Below are positions 11,241 to 23,691 of a stretch of 64,000 bases of DNA, in pieces; within the stretch, counting starts at the first letter, position 1, and every line of letters starts with the position of its first letter. Both the position numbers and the translations under genes were made by a program. The notes beneath the pieces are model-generated. The model was not told where the DNA came from. It saw only the letters and a program-made list of their open reading frames with translations, and made no database searches. Source of the stretch: Fomes fomentarius (taxonomy: Eukaryota > Basidiomycota > Agaricomycetes > Polyporales > Polyporaceae); the NCBI GenBank assembly GCA_022606135.1, contig JABYQN010000019.1:301980-365979 (forward strand), written 5' to 3'.

Positions 11241-13778
11241 TCGAGCTTCGGGCATCCGGATTATGTCTGTGATGTATGCCTATATGTCTTTCTGTCGCTT
11301 CGAAATACATCCTGCTTGATTCTACGATAGAGCATCGTTATGCTCTCCTAGGTCGGTGAAGCCTTCAACAAGCTTTTGCTTCTCTTTGCAGGGCAGACTC
11401 ATATTACTGACGAGACAGACTAAAGCCATCAGTTAATTGAGGCGGTTATAGTGTCCATCAGAGGACCCACCCGCGGCGAGCGCGAAGCGCTTTTCAACAG
11501 TTCAAGCGCCATAGAAGAACGTATTCTGTTTGATTCACGTCTCGTCACAACAGTCTACTACCACCCGTTGCGACCTTGTTACGCACTAGAAGCGAGAGGA
11601 AAGAAGAGACCCTTGAAGGAGGGGCGCCGGTGTGTCGGTCTCCAGTACAGGTACGTCCTCGGAGCGTGAATATTATATTTGGAGGGCTCTGGATGAGTCC
11701 TGGTGAGTAGTTGCGCAAAGGTCAAAAGTCGTGCGTTGAGTGGGTGGCGAGAGAAAAAACGAGAGTCGGTACTCGAGACTCGACAGTTGAACATTGAGAT
11801 GTCGGCCGGAGGTGGTATGAGTTTATATCGAGGAATACCCATGCAGTCTCAACATTCACAGCTTACGCTCGAGCCACCAAGCTAGATAATTGAGGATGGA
11901 AGACGGAATGATGAAAGTGCGATGGATATCAAGCGAGCTGTAAGTGAATCGCGATCACGCGGGCGCGTTGTGGCGCAGCTTTTGTGACAAGAACTAAATA
12001 TGTACTTCAAGTGATTATAGTCATAGGCATTCCGGAGTAACCCGGTATCAAAGAGCGTACGGCTGTGTGTTTTCAGCGCCATGAGGGGCAGTGAGTGGAA
12101 GGATAATGGCGGTCGGCGAGCCTAAGAGCTCAGTCGGGCGCTAGTAGGATCCGAGGGTTCTATCACCGCCGTTGACGCTGATGCTCACACTGGCAACGAC
12201 CGTCAACGGAATATCCATCCGTGATACTATGTAAACTCGACTTCCTTATGAGACTCTTGTGACACTACATCTCGACTCTCTGGTGCATACGAAAGTGTGA
12301 GTCGAAACTCTGGAAAGTGGGAAATTTCAAACCTTTGTGAACACGATCGTACTGATTCATGAGTTGTAACACTCTGGGGTGCTTATACTTGGGTGCGACT
12401 CCTAAGTCACCGGATATATGGAGGCTGACGGATATGTGACTCTCTACTCGGGTTCTTCGGGATACGCCAGGATCAATTTGCACGCCGCATCAGGAAAAAC
12501 CCGATTCGCGAATTATGTATTATAACATCTAATCAGAGGCATTAGGGCATTAGACTAAAAACAACAGTCCCTTCCTAACGAGGGGCCAGTATCGGACCAG
12601 TAGTAGACCATTATCCTCACAACAGGACCACCTGTATACACTGCTACCACTCCAAAGCACACAATACACGATGTGGTTCAACAGTATATTGCTTATGACA
12701 TAGTACTACAGCAACAAAGTATACTATACACTTAGCTAACTACCATATAGACCTCGAGACGACTCCGAGGGCCAACCCCAGTGGATACCCTGCTGAGATG
12801 TTGTCTGTACCACTGATGCCACAAACTTACAGACCAGAGAACGACCAAACACCTGGACGACCTACCTCTGCATCGTGACTATACATGGGATGAATGAAGA
12901 CCGACCAGCATAGGTGCACCACTCACATAGAGTTGTAACCAACTCACCTAGGAGGGACGGAACTTACTCTGCGATATTGCAAACAGACTCACCGAGTTGG
13001 TTGACGCATCCCGGCTTCAGTGCCTAAGAACGATGCACCCGCCAGGGCAATTTGGCTATCCCACACATGGAGTCCATAGGGAGTCAACAGGAGTTAGAGG
13101 ATGGATCGTAGAGCAGGCTGAACAGAGTGAAGCAAGCCAAGAGGGGAGAACTGTGGTGGTCGGACGATGGAACAAAAATCGAACATGGGCGACTGATGTC
13201 GCTGGCACGACCTCGGAGGTTGCCGAAAGACTTAGGGCCGGCGTCGTTGAGACTTCAAGCGTGAATCTGGGCAGGTACTAGGACAACCGAACACTTATAC
13301 AAGTCTGTAACTACATCTCTCGACGACGTGGGCAATGTGCAAACAATTTGAAAGATATAGGGTGCCATTTCACTCACTTTCAAGTATGTGCACATCCTCT
13401 TGTCCCATGTTATTGCAGTTATCGGTTCTGATAGATAAGTTATCACTAATTATGGAATGGGGTTTTTCCTGATGCCTACTGTCTCTGTATCACTCCAAAG
13501 TTTAGGTTGAAGGTTTGACGGCCCACGAGGTGTTGATGCATCAACACTTCACGTGCGTGAGTCAAACCCTATGTTCAGCTTCCCTCTTACTAATAATGCT
13601 GAACAATTCACAGACCTGTGTAATAGCAAACCTTGATACCAGTATCGATAAAATCGTATATACTGCGTCTTTAAGACGGCCCCTCTCTTCCCGCCTCCCG
13701 CCTCCCGCCTCTCGTTAGTCAACTCAAAGATTGGGAGAATCAACCCTCGCTGTTTTTTGCTTACGCAATACCCCCACG
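11241..13778. other. Gene-poor interval
   Basis: No exon chain or domain found on either strand in 2.5 kb. The longest frame (12997-13281, 94 codons) has no support. Around 12500-12960 the sequence is stop-dense in all frames. At 13779-13828 and 13898-13948 two exon-like segments (starting MWSNRYPDNVAEFPH and KEQYRYPWQKPELQEQ) join in phase and may be 5' exons of PF3, though I could not link them to it in frame. Confidence 0.4.
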
Positions 13779-14073
13779 ATGTGGAGCAACAGATATCCAG
13801 ATAACGTGGCCGAGTTTCCCCACGCCATGTATGTATTATCCTCCAACATCCGCTCGCGATCACAGCGGTCGATCTCGCTTCCATCGCATGCATGTAGGAA
13901 GGAACAATACCGATATCCATGGCAGAAGCCGGAGTTGCAAGAACAATGGTGAGAGCTGTTTAGGCTCGCAGGTAGACGAAAGTTGTTAATGCTCTCCAAC
14001 GACTGGTCGTGACGGCTTCGGCACCTCTTGCTCTCAGTCCAAGCGCGTTGTAGGTGAGTGCTGTTGGCCATAG

Positions 14074-15371
14074 ATGCTCGCAGCGGATTGTGACGCCCAA
14101 TTGGAGATGAAGTCTCCATTGTATTCAGACTGGCTCCCGTCGCCAGTTGGACTTCAGCTGGAAGATGAACCTCAAGCATCGGTTCAGTCCCCCGCCACCG
14201 AAGTGGTTTTTAGAGATCAGGCGCTACAGCCCATACCTTACCACTCGCAATATGACCCTTCTACGTTTTTCGATCTCGACGTCTCACCACTTCCATCGCG
14301 AGATGCATATCCGAGTACTCCATCATTTGACAACCACAAATTCACTCTCGCGAGTGCACTTCCCGCGGGGGTCGGAGTCTCGTCATGCTCGCTTCCATCC
14401 AGGGGTGAAAGATGCGTTTCTTTCAACACCCTATCCTACCTCACCAACCGTCCTGTTAGCCATGCTTCCGATGAACAAGTACTCGGCCTCGGCCTCAAGC
14501 ACAACGTGGCTGGATATCATCCCGTCCTTCCCATAGCCTCGGCGTCTTCTGAAGAGTACCCGCCGTCCTCCATACATACCTGGACTACCGCGTCATCTCC
14601 GTTAACAGCGCTTCCAAACTCCCTCGAGTCCATCCCTTCGATCTGTTCGGGCCTCACGACCTTGAGTGCTGGCACACCTTTTGTGTCATCAATCGATCCC
14701 GCTGCTATATCCGGTTCGTCTTCTGCAATCTGCAACGTACGTAGGCATCCTCCTCCGAGTTGCGTCTTCGTGGTGCTGACGATCTCACTGTAGGAAATTC
14801 CTCAGAAACTCTACACACGGGGAATAACACGGGGCTGCTATCGCGCTGGTACGCGTAGAACGGTTAGCTATGGTCCTTCGGGTTTTAGTATAGAGGATGC
14901 ATTCGCGGAGCAGCTGCAGGATTTGGCAGGGAGCGAGGATACAGCATTCCCCGGAGAACGACTCGGTCAGAAACCATCTGTCAGGATCGAGGTACGTGTT
15001 TAGGCAAGCTTTTATCAACCCCCCCCCCCCCCCTCATGTTGAGCACGGTTCAGTTTGCGGGCTACAACGCGTACGCTCGTCAAGTCAACGTGTTGTTGCG
15101 CGACCGCCGGTGCATGGACTCGGAGTGGAAGCAGCCAACTAAGGGACGGCTCGCGATCATTGTGGCTAGGGAGGTGAAGAAGTTCCTGGTACGTCCTGTC
15201 CCTCTTATCGCACGTGGGTAGCATCCTCAGGCCGTCCATCTCAATTTCCAGGACAAGAACGACAACTTCTCAGACGATTACCCGTGGGAAAGGCTCGTCC
15301 TTCTTCACGTCGATATCGTCTCGAAAGGCACTCTCCAACCGAGGATTGGTGTCAAAATGCTGAGTTCCTAG
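14074..15371 (+). CDS. PF family member 3 (uncharacterised)
   Basis: Exons 14074-14736, 14794-14991, 15054-15188 and 15252-15371 (663, 198, 135, 120 nt; every intron between codons) give 371 residues. The first 220 residues are Ser/Pro-rich and probably disordered. Residues 222-290 hold a segment shared with PF4 (LYTRGITRGC; RTVSYGPSGFS) that ends PSVRIE. The next exon, FAGYNAYARQVNVLLRDR through WKQPTKGRLAIIVAREVKKF, and the last, WERLVLLHVDIVSKGTLQPR, form the conserved PF module. No known domain, signal peptide or membrane segment. The true start may lie in exons near 13779-13948. Intron 2 contains a run of 15 cytosines. Probably a soluble nuclear or cytosolic protein; function unknown. 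Confidence 0.7.
15019..15033 (+). repeat. Poly-C run inside a PF3 intron
   Basis: Fifteen consecutive C residues between donor and acceptor of the second PF3 intron, in place of a normal polypyrimidine tract. Confidence 0.9.
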
Positions 15372-16247
15372 CTTCATTGCGCAAACCGTTGAGTTTTCTA
15401 CTCTGCGAATGGATCAGCACAAAATTCCCCAGAATCGTACGTCATATTGATATAGCGCGTATGACCTATCAGATCAAGCCTGAAGAGTTATCCATCATCC
15501 ATCCATCGTCCGCTCGTAGCCCAGCGCGTTGGAGTTCGAATCCGCATTGTGCATAGCTTTCTTCTGCACCTTACACCACGTATTTAGCACTTGTAGTCTT
15601 AATAGATGTTCGTTGCCGTCCTGTAGCATGTCAACTGAATTGTCTTTCATAGATGTTCCGTAGCTCTTTACGCACAACTTGAACTCTGCATGTCAAGCTT
15701 ACAACATTCTCGGAGACGTTACGGATGGCACTCTCCGATTGCCCTGCTGCGGAAATTTCTCCCGCGACAGGAGAAGTGTAGTGTATACAGTATTCGGCAG
15801 CAACTCTGATGTCCTGTGTCAAGGTTAGGTTTGTGGATGCGTTAAAATTCGATTCATGAGTAGGAGAGATAGTACCCCCGAAGAACTCTGTTCAAGAGAT
15901 TCGACTCACCTAGGGAGCTAGTAATGAAGCTTGCGTGAGCTACTGAGAGTCTGATTCTGAGTGACGTCTCCGAAGGCTCAAAGTAGGAATTAGTCGAGAA
16001 CCCAGCTGGAGGTAACCTGGGAGCTTGACTCGAGGTAGTAAATATTATTTGCGATGTACTTGAAAGTTACGTCCAACCGCCGCTACAACAGAGTCAGAAC
16101 TTCGTTCGGTTGATGACTCCGAGTAGCCCGAGCGGAGAAGAGAAGCGTGGTAAAATCTGTTGGTTCTCTAGTGGCTGACGGCACTAGCCGCGGCCACAGT
16201 CTCACGCGTCGTGGCCAAGTCCCTCTATCACTTCATCTGTACATCAA
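15372..16247. other. Intergenic between PF3 and PF4
   Basis: No coding signal. Contains stop-rich sequence (15840-16140) and only frames of 60-90 codons. Confidence 0.5.
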
Positions 16248-17574
16248 CATGGACCATGTCGTTACGGTTGCCTCGCCTCATGGCTCAGCAGGCTTGTCAG
16301 TCCCGCCGTCGGTGAGCCTTAGATTTGTCGAAGCTAGCTCGTCATAGCTGAGACAATCACGGATTGTGCCAAAGTGTCCTCGTGGCTGGTCGAGCTTGGT
16401 CGCTCTTCGCCGCTGCCCACGCATTCTCAGGTGCCCTATAATTGTTAGGTGCCCCTGGTTCTGTAGCATTGGATCCAACACTCAGAACGGGGACGTCCGC
16501 CACGACTTCGGCACGAGCGTCCGCAGCACGTCCACGAACGCTTCGTTTACCTTCGATTTTCGTATCGACCCCGATGAACTTCTTCCAGTCCTCGGGTGGG
16601 AGTTCACTCATTCGGATCCGAATTCTTCAGCCGTAACTCCCCGATCTCCGGAGAATAATTTACACTTCGATTTCCAGACAAGTCCGTCTGCACATGGAAA
16701 CGATTCTGCGATACAGCTCTTTCCCAGTGATCAAACCTCACTGAACGTCCACCAATCAGCGTTCGGACACATCATCTTAACTCCTGACGGGGACAACCCA
16801 CTGCCTTTAGCCTCAGACCCTGCCCCCCTTTCGCCGCCTACAATTAACCCCGAGTCTTTTGCGCCCTCTCCGGGTATGCAGCCAAGCGGCTCCGATTCAC
16901 TTGGACCTTCGACCTCCGTCATCCCGAGCTCGAGCGACTTCCCGACATCAACCACGCTCGAGCCGACTGATCATGGTGTCAGCACGGCGATACGGTCTGC
17001 GAGACCACAAGAGATAGCTCAGACGCCATACACTCGAGGGATCAAGACTCGTCACCGTCATTCTGCGCCCGGGCCTGGAGAAGCACGCGTGAGTTACGGG
17101 GACATGGGCTTCAGTCTTCAACGAGCGCATGAAGAAGACTTTGCGGGTATGGAGGGCCGCGACAGAGCGGCAGTCTCGGGCGAGCGGATGCAACAGAAGA
17201 TGACAGTTCGTATCACGGTACGTTCAATCATAATGTGATGCCGGCTCAGAGACCCTGTCTCATGAGCACGCAGTTCGACGGCTTCGAACCTTATTCGCGC
17301 CAGATCAACGTGCTCGCGGCTGCCAGTCGAGGGAACGGCAGGAAGCAACCGACGAAAGCGCGTCTCGCCACCCTCATGGCTAGGGAGGTCAAGGCCTTCG
17401 TAGTAAGCGGCTCTCTTGTCTTATCTGTCTTACCGATTCTCTGTGACACCGGCCGGTCCACAGAACAAGAACCCGTCTTTCCCTTATGCTTGGGAGCAAC
17501 TCGTGCTTCTGCATGTCGATTTCGTCTCGAACGGTAGCCTGCAACCGCGGATCGGCGTCACGGTCGCTACTTAG
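16248..17574 (+). CDS. PF family member 4 (uncharacterised)
   Basis: Exons 16248-16310, 16375-17217, 17274-17402 and 17464-17574 (63, 843, 129, 111 nt), all introns phase 0, about 381 residues. Exon 2 has no internal ATG that would serve as a start, so the ATG at 16248 in a short first exon is preferred; its link to exon 2 is the least certain junction. Layout matches PF3: a long Ser/Pro/Thr-rich N-terminal half, a segment with TPYTRGIKTRHRHS and RVSYGDMGFS, then FDGFEPYSRQINVLA plus KQPTKARLATLMAREVKAF, and the terminal exon with WEQLVLLHVDFVSNGSLQPR. PF3 and PF4 are tandem paralogues in the same orientation, diverged strongly in the disordered part and conserved in the C-terminal module. 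Function unknown. Confidence 0.7.
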
Positions 17575-17956
17575 ACACAAAGGCATCTCGGTGATTCGTC
17601 TCCATGCAACTGGGGTCGTCCACCCCTGTCATACGTCTACATCCGGGGTGCTTCAGGCCTGAGCCACACACGGCCGCACCATTGCCCAGCGTTCCATGTA
17701 GGGCAAAGCGATAATCGACTATACGCCTTCAGTCGAGGTATCATGTCTCTTCCTGTTTTCGCGTCTCACGAAGGACGATGTGTGTCTCTAACCTCATGTT
17801 TGGCGCTCCGCCATTACACTACCCTCGGGCTGCGTGGGATTGCGCATGCTTGTATCTGGCACCAATAATGATATGGGTATTTGTTCACGGGTACTACGTA
17901 CTGGGACTGCTCTGGGAGACGTGATTCCGCTCGGGAAGGCGAGTGCATCAAAACGC
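17575..17956. other. Short intergenic gap between PF4 and AH-1
   Basis: Nothing identifiable; 3' ends of convergent PF4 (plus) and AH-1 pseudogene (minus) meet here. Confidence 0.5.
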
Positions 17957-20901
17957 TCAAATGAGCAGGTCAACGACACCGCGTCTCGGCGAGATGACTC
18001 CGATGACTTTGCTGAAGTCAAGAAGGTCTCCACCCAAGTCGCTCTGTTAGCCATCCGTCTCGACGCCCAGCAGCTTCTCTACATTTGCGGATACCAGCGC
18101 GAGTGCATCTGCCTTCGAGATCTCGCCATTGAGCTCCAGAGCAGCCTAGTAGATCGTCGTACAGTCATTCCCCGGAGTACGCAGCGAACGGGAAGCGCGC
18201 ATTTCGAGCGTCCCAGCTCTCCACAATCCCAAGACCGACGGTGACGTTGTGTCGTATGATCACAGACAGCGAAGTTTCGTCCGATAGCGGCGGACTAGGT
18301 AGGCTAGGAGGAGGTAGGCAAGTAGCTAGATGACTGGTAGGTGCGGGAGGGGGTGAGGTGCCTTGCATGCGTCGCTCCTCCCAGGAGTTCGTGAACGGCC
18401 TTGCGGGGGAAAGGAAGACGCCGATGTTCGCCTCTCCTAGCTCCTTCGCAAGGATGTGCGATGATGGACTAGATGATGTCACAAGCGACTCGGAGCACAG
18501 TGACTCACAGTGCATCGCGAGTACTAAAGAGCAGACCGTCAGCTGCGCGGATGAGAGCGCCCGACCCGCCGGCCATTTCGGGTATGCCATTAGAAAGCGG
18601 ATCGGAAACGCGACCGTCATGCGTTAACTTCTCCTGGTTAATCTCCTCGAGTCCGAGGGGACAGCTGGTGCTCACGATCCCTGGAGAGTTAACACCGCCC
18701 TCGAGATCGATATGCTCGGTATCTTCTGTTTCGAGAACAGAGGCGGCGCATACGCTGGTTGCGGAGCCTACGCATGCAATTTCGCCATCGCGAACAACCA
18801 CAACGCCCGACGAAATTCCGCGGCGAATGTCTCACGGACGCTAACACCTTCGCGCGTGAACACGCTCTTGACGTTCGTGAACACAACCGTGCGCGAACGC
18901 GATGGCTTCGGCTCGAGTGGGGGAAGACCGTCGTACTTCAGAGTCTCCTCCACTTCCTTGTCGAAGTTGGGGGTCTCTGGTGGCTTCTGGCATGAGTCAA
19001 GCTTGGTGAGGAGGTGGGGCGCGTGAAGCTGCGCGATTCCGTCGATCCAGACTTGCTGAGGAGTCGCGCCCAGTGCGAGCGGGTGGCTATCCCAGAGGAC
19101 GATATCTTCGATTACGAGGTTAGATTGTAGCTCGGTGCATCAGTGACACGCAGTCCTCCGCTTACCGGCATCGTAACCTACACAGACCTTTTAATGACAA
19201 CCAGACAAGCAAACAAGGATCAACACGCACCCTCATTTACGTACCCGATCCGATGGTCCTAACCCATTACCTTCGCGGGAGAGACGTGACGGCAGCGAGG
19301 GTAAGGTTGTGTGTCAGCCCATAGAAGTGGGCTTGCCGCGCTTCGTACACGAGGTAGCGGGAGTTCAATACTGGGTGATCGGACTACACAAAGAGATAGA
19401 AGACGTAAATAACTCGTTCACGTAAATAGCTTCCGGGCCATATGTATCTCTGCGCACCTTCATGACCACCTGCAAGCCGTGGTCGGCGAGGATGCGGGAC
19501 GCGAACTCGGATCTCCGGTATGCTTCGCGCTTATAGCGTGCTTGGGTCGCAAAGAGCGCGACGGCAGGAGGAGTGACTCGTGAGTAGCAGGAAGAGCGAC
19601 TGACGTGCTTAGGTACCGCATGCAGACTTGAGAGTGTCTGGAGCGAGATAGGTCTCGTGTGCATGATGGAATGCAGCAATGGGAAATTGGAACTCGTTCG
19701 AGATCTGCGGTGACATTATGAGCGACAGTTATGGTCACATCGGGTGGTCTGCGTACCCAAACCGAGTCGTCCAGGTCCACCGTCTCGTAGCAGTGGGTTT
19801 GGATCTGTCAAGAGAGTGTGAGCTTTTACGACCAGTGACAGTGTGTGAAGCAAGGTACCTTGACACGGCCGCGCAGGACATCAACGAGGGTTTCCCACTG
19901 CAAGTCCTCGGGATACTATTGATGACGATGCCCTGTCCACCGATCGCGTTCGCCGAGCCTGGTAGCAAGAGGGCGGTCCAAGGGACAAACAGAATCAGTT
20001 ATGATATTATAGGGCCGATTACCTACCGCGACCTTACCGTCACACCGCCGGAGATGCTAATGCTGAGTTTGTAGGCATCATCTCGAGTGTTCAATCCGTC
20101 GAGTGCACGGAGCGACTGAGGGTGAATGAGAATCTGTCATTGGAGGAAGGCAGTTTGGGCATACCAGGAGTAGTGTCTTTGAAAGAATCCGTATCGTCGG
20201 CCCCGCGAAGCTCGGAAGAGAGTCGACCCCACCAGGGGGCATTCAAACGCTGCACGAAGGCGACTTATTTTTCGCACTCACATGTGGCTATGCAAGTCAA
20301 TAATGCTGCAGGATCATAATAAGGTCAGTAGAGGCCCCGCCATGAGGAATGCAGATAACCCTGGCGAGATCCACTGTCCCCTTGCGTCAACTCGATCAAG
20401 AGTGGCATACTCGGGGAGCAATTAGCTCTCGACGATGACGACGCGCTTGATGATGCCCGCGTCAAGAAGAACATCGCCGTTCATAATCTCGAAGGCATCG
20501 ACTCCTCCTGTCCAGATGGTCGCGTTCTAGGAAGAGGTCTTGTCAGTGACTGGCCACGAGCGAAGTTGTTGCAAGACGAATGCTGTGGTCGCTAGCACCA
20601 AGTATGACAGTGTACGAAAGAAAGCAGTCGAGAACCTCCACGGTCAAGGGTACCTACGTGCGTGAGAATCCTCCGTTGCCACGAAAGCAAACTTACCGTG
20701 ATTCAAGTTGCCTCGCAAGCTGTCTGATTGGATTCGGGTATTGAAATCAGAAGGAGGACCTAGCTTGACGGTCAACCGCTCTAGCATTTCTCCAACCATG
20801 CAGGGGCGTGGAGAGGAAGTTGGATATTCTCCGACGTGTTGGGACAGTCCGGCACACAGACGGAGGTATTGCAAAGCCGCCAGGGATAACGCGCCGGCCA
20901 C
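17957..20901 (-). pseudogene. AH-1: broken amidohydrolase (CE9-like) copy
   Basis: Minus-strand fragments follow AH-3 and AH-4 in order: N-terminal hydrophobic segment plus MLERLTVKLGPPSDFN (about 20.8 kb), WTGGVDAFEIMNGDVLLDAG (20.5 kb), the metal-motif exon IIDLHSHM (20.29 kb), LRSLRALDGLNTRDDAYKLS (20.1 kb), LPGSANAIGGQG (19.95 kb), TPPAVALFATQARYKREAYR (19.55 kb), LKYDGLPPLEPKPSRSRT (18.9 kb), IDLEGGVNSPG...ALIRAADGLLFSTRDAL (18.5-18.8 kb) and GGDLLDFSKVIGVISPRRG near 17.98 kb. Breaks: after GGQGIV the sequence jumps to the LQWEALVDVLRGR region, now out of frame. After FSTRDAL about 150 residues are missing. An in-frame TAA precedes GGDLLDFSKV. It is therefore not able to make the full enzyme. 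Confidence 0.8.
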
Positions 20902-22229
20902 GATTCACCCGCAGACCACGAAATGGTCTGACTTGCCTCCGCTCCGGCTTGAGTGTGTAAGAAAGCTTGTGCTCATCGTCGCGGATGGCGAACCTGGCGT
21001 TGTTGGGGCCAGTTAGTCCAACTTCACGTCGTTCTTGAAATTGCTGGCAACCGTCTAGCGCCCGGCTATCCTTTATTCCGGCCGGACATTCGGAAAAATC
21101 CCCGGCACGACTTGTGCATCGCCACACTGGCAAGTAACACTTTCAAGTTCCAACCTCCTACCGTCGTTTACGAATCTCTCGTGAAGGTCAACGACAGTCA
21201 GTGACACCGTCTTATTGGCAGAGTGATCCTGCTTCATATGTACTACCTTGGATGGGTCAGTCCTGAATGGTCACTGTATGTCACTGTGTATGATCCTGCT
21301 AGGCTGCACAATTCATCACTAGTAGTCGCCAGCTTGATCTTCTATGCCGAGACCCTATCACATTAGCCTAGTTTCGAGCTCTAACACAACATGAAGCTTC
21401 ATACGAGGCTTGGGATGGTCACAAAAATGCAGCACAGCGCTCTAGCACGCAGCATCTTCTCACACCAGCGCATGCGAACTGAACTGTCAATCAGTGGTTC
21501 GCCCCGCTGCACCGCCGGGCTTGAAGCTTGAAGAACCGTCCAAATGCCACTCCGGTATCAGAGTCCTCCCAGGGTTATCTCTCACGCTCGTCAAGTTATA
21601 AAGACCCTCCAACTGCCTCCGACCCGCCTCTCTCACCCGACCATTTCCCCCCCGCCGCTGCCGCTCTTTCTTGGACTCGCGTTGCCCGCGTCTACTCAGG
21701 CTGTTCCCGGGCCTTTGACGCTGCCATGTCTGCTTCAACCTTCTCTCTGCCTCACGAACACGAAGGCATCCACTGAGGTTCAAGGCGTCAGTCAACCACG
21801 CTCAAGCTATTAGGACGACCATCGAGGCCAGCGCTCAATTCATTTCGGCGACCGGACGCGAAGTAGCGTTGTCGATCGGGGGGGCATCTGACTAGATAGA
21901 GTCAGCTCGCCTACCATGCCGTCAATCCTCGTGTATCAGGCGAGGCTCGGGCACGCGACAGCCAGCCGATCACGATCATGGGCTCATGGCGATATTAATG
22001 GAGTTGTTGTATCCGGTACCGGGTTCGGTACGTCGGTACGTCGTCTATCTATGACATTCATTCTCCGGTATGTATGTACTTCTGTCGATCGATGATCTGC
22101 GGGTTGTAAACCACCTTTTGCTAACCACTGTCCTTGGCCAATTATCCTAGTATAAGTATATATATCAGACGTCCGTCCCCCCTTTTGAATCGTGACACTT
22201 CTATGTGGACGCCAAGTTCCAACGCGTGT
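20902..22229. other. Intergenic, partly duplicated at 26.38-26.69 kb
   Basis: No gene. The piece at about 21830-21930 (containing CAGCGCTCAATTCAT and GACGCGAAGTAGC) is closely matched at 26385-26455, so the duplicated block around PF5/PF6 extends beyond the coding ends. Confidence 0.55.
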
Positions 22230-23691
22230 CTACCCGCCACTTTGGATTCCAAGAATAGGCTGGAGCGTGCCCTGGGAGACGTGCTCGATCCGCAGCAGGA
22301 CAATCTCGTCCAGCCGGACGACGCGACCCTTGTGCATCAGCGGCTGCCCACCCTCAGCCGCGTGATCCTATTTGAAGATTCCACCGGTGAGTGTGGATCC
22401 AGTGCCCGGAGCGTGTCGAGACTTACCATGAGCTTCCTCAGCTCTTTGAATGTAAGCTGAGCCATCGCGCGCACGGTCACCGGGCTACCGTTCTTCCCCG
22501 GCCCACGGCGCACCGGTACCTGTGTGCTGCACTTGTACTCCGCGAAATGTGGGAGCTGCGTGTGGTCGGTCTCGTCAGTCGACATCCTCATCCTTGACAG
22601 ATAGTGCCCAACCGGAATAGGGTACGGACCTCGAAGCGCATGGAGGGTTTCACGCCCAGGGACGATTTTGGATGGAATGCTGGTGCGTTGCCGCTTTCGA
22701 GGGTATCGAGAGTGCCGAAGGTGACTCCTTGGCCGCCGTTGAAATGGATAGGGCCGGCTCTTGTACCACGTACAGCCTGTATGGCGCGATATTCGCCTTG
22801 CTCCAAGGGCTCGACAGTGGTGTGCGCGCCATATGGAGCGGCATCATCATCGCGGACAGGTGCAGGGAGAGGAAGGTCTTGCACAGGCACAGGCTGAATG
22901 ACTGTTCGGTACGTTTCCCGTCATCTTCCGCAGAGCCCACCCGTGGACTTACCATTTCAGTTGGGGAGACCATCCCACTGGCAGAAGCTTGTCCGGTGAG
23001 CTCCGGGTCGTTAGTCTCATCGGAGTCTTGCCGATTTGCAGCGGCGGCTCGGAACGATTCGGGTTCGTAGTAAGGCTCTCCCCATGCTGCGTACTGAACC
23101 GGTGGTGAGTCTCCCACCCTGTTTGCCACACGTTCGAAACTCACGTCGTACGCTGGCGCAAGGTATCCGTCTGTGTACCCCCGGCCGTGACCGGTCAGAG
23201 ATATGTTGTCGATCCCATGCACGAGCCGATCGATCAAGAGCTCTGGTGCGCGGGTCACATTCAAGTTGTTGGCAGGGAACTGCGGGTAGGACGAGAGTCC
23301 GTTGTAGGGCAAAAACGAATTCGCGGTGTGGCTCTCGGCGGGGATGATGAAAGGCGCGGACGCAGCACGGCGAATCTACGCGGAGACGGAGACGTGTGAG
23401 CTTTGGCAAGGTGCTGGATGCGGGATAATGATGCTCACAATCTCATACACCAACAGGTCATAGGTCGCGTCGTCCAACTGCCTTCGAAGCCATTCCTGTG
23501 GGACTGTACGTGGGCATCTCACTAGAGAGGAAGGGCGAGCGAGCACGTACTGCGATCTCCGACACCATCATAGGCGCCCCGTTGATGAAGTCTTGAGTGT
23601 AGAATTGAGTGTAAAAATAAGGCTGCGCGGGCAATTGTGAGTAGCGATTATTGATTTGATTCTATCTCTTCACTGAACTTACCTGGGCCAT
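22230..23691 (-). CDS. PF family member 5 (uncharacterised)
   Basis: Eight minus-strand exons: 23683-23691 (ATG plus two codons, MAQ), 23551-23622, 23439-23495, 23145-23375, 22953-23093, 22630-22893, 22427-22555 and 22230-22367. All lengths are multiples of three and all introns lie between codons; 346 residues. N-terminal exons read PYFYTQFYTQDFINGAPMMV and WLRRQLDDATYDLLVYEI. The middle holds LLIDRLVHGIDNISLTGHGR and the segment GPIHFNGGQGVTFGTLDTLE ending SMRFE. The C-terminal module is FAEYKCSTQVPVRRGPGKNG, VTVRAMAQLTFKELRKLM and, in the terminal 138-nt exon, VVRLDEIVLLRIEHVSQGTL. Overall design equals PF6, with which it was duplicated. The start is fixed by the conserved M-x-Q micro-exon. 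No known domain. Confidence 0.75.

Noticed and set aside
15525..15550. GTTCGAATCC resembling a tRNA B box
   Set aside because: No matching acceptor or anticodon stems around it.
18165..18620. 151-codon minus frame as a separate gene
   Set aside because: Its readable parts (LAKELGEANIGVFLSPARPF, NVTVGLG) are fragments of the AH-1 pseudogene.
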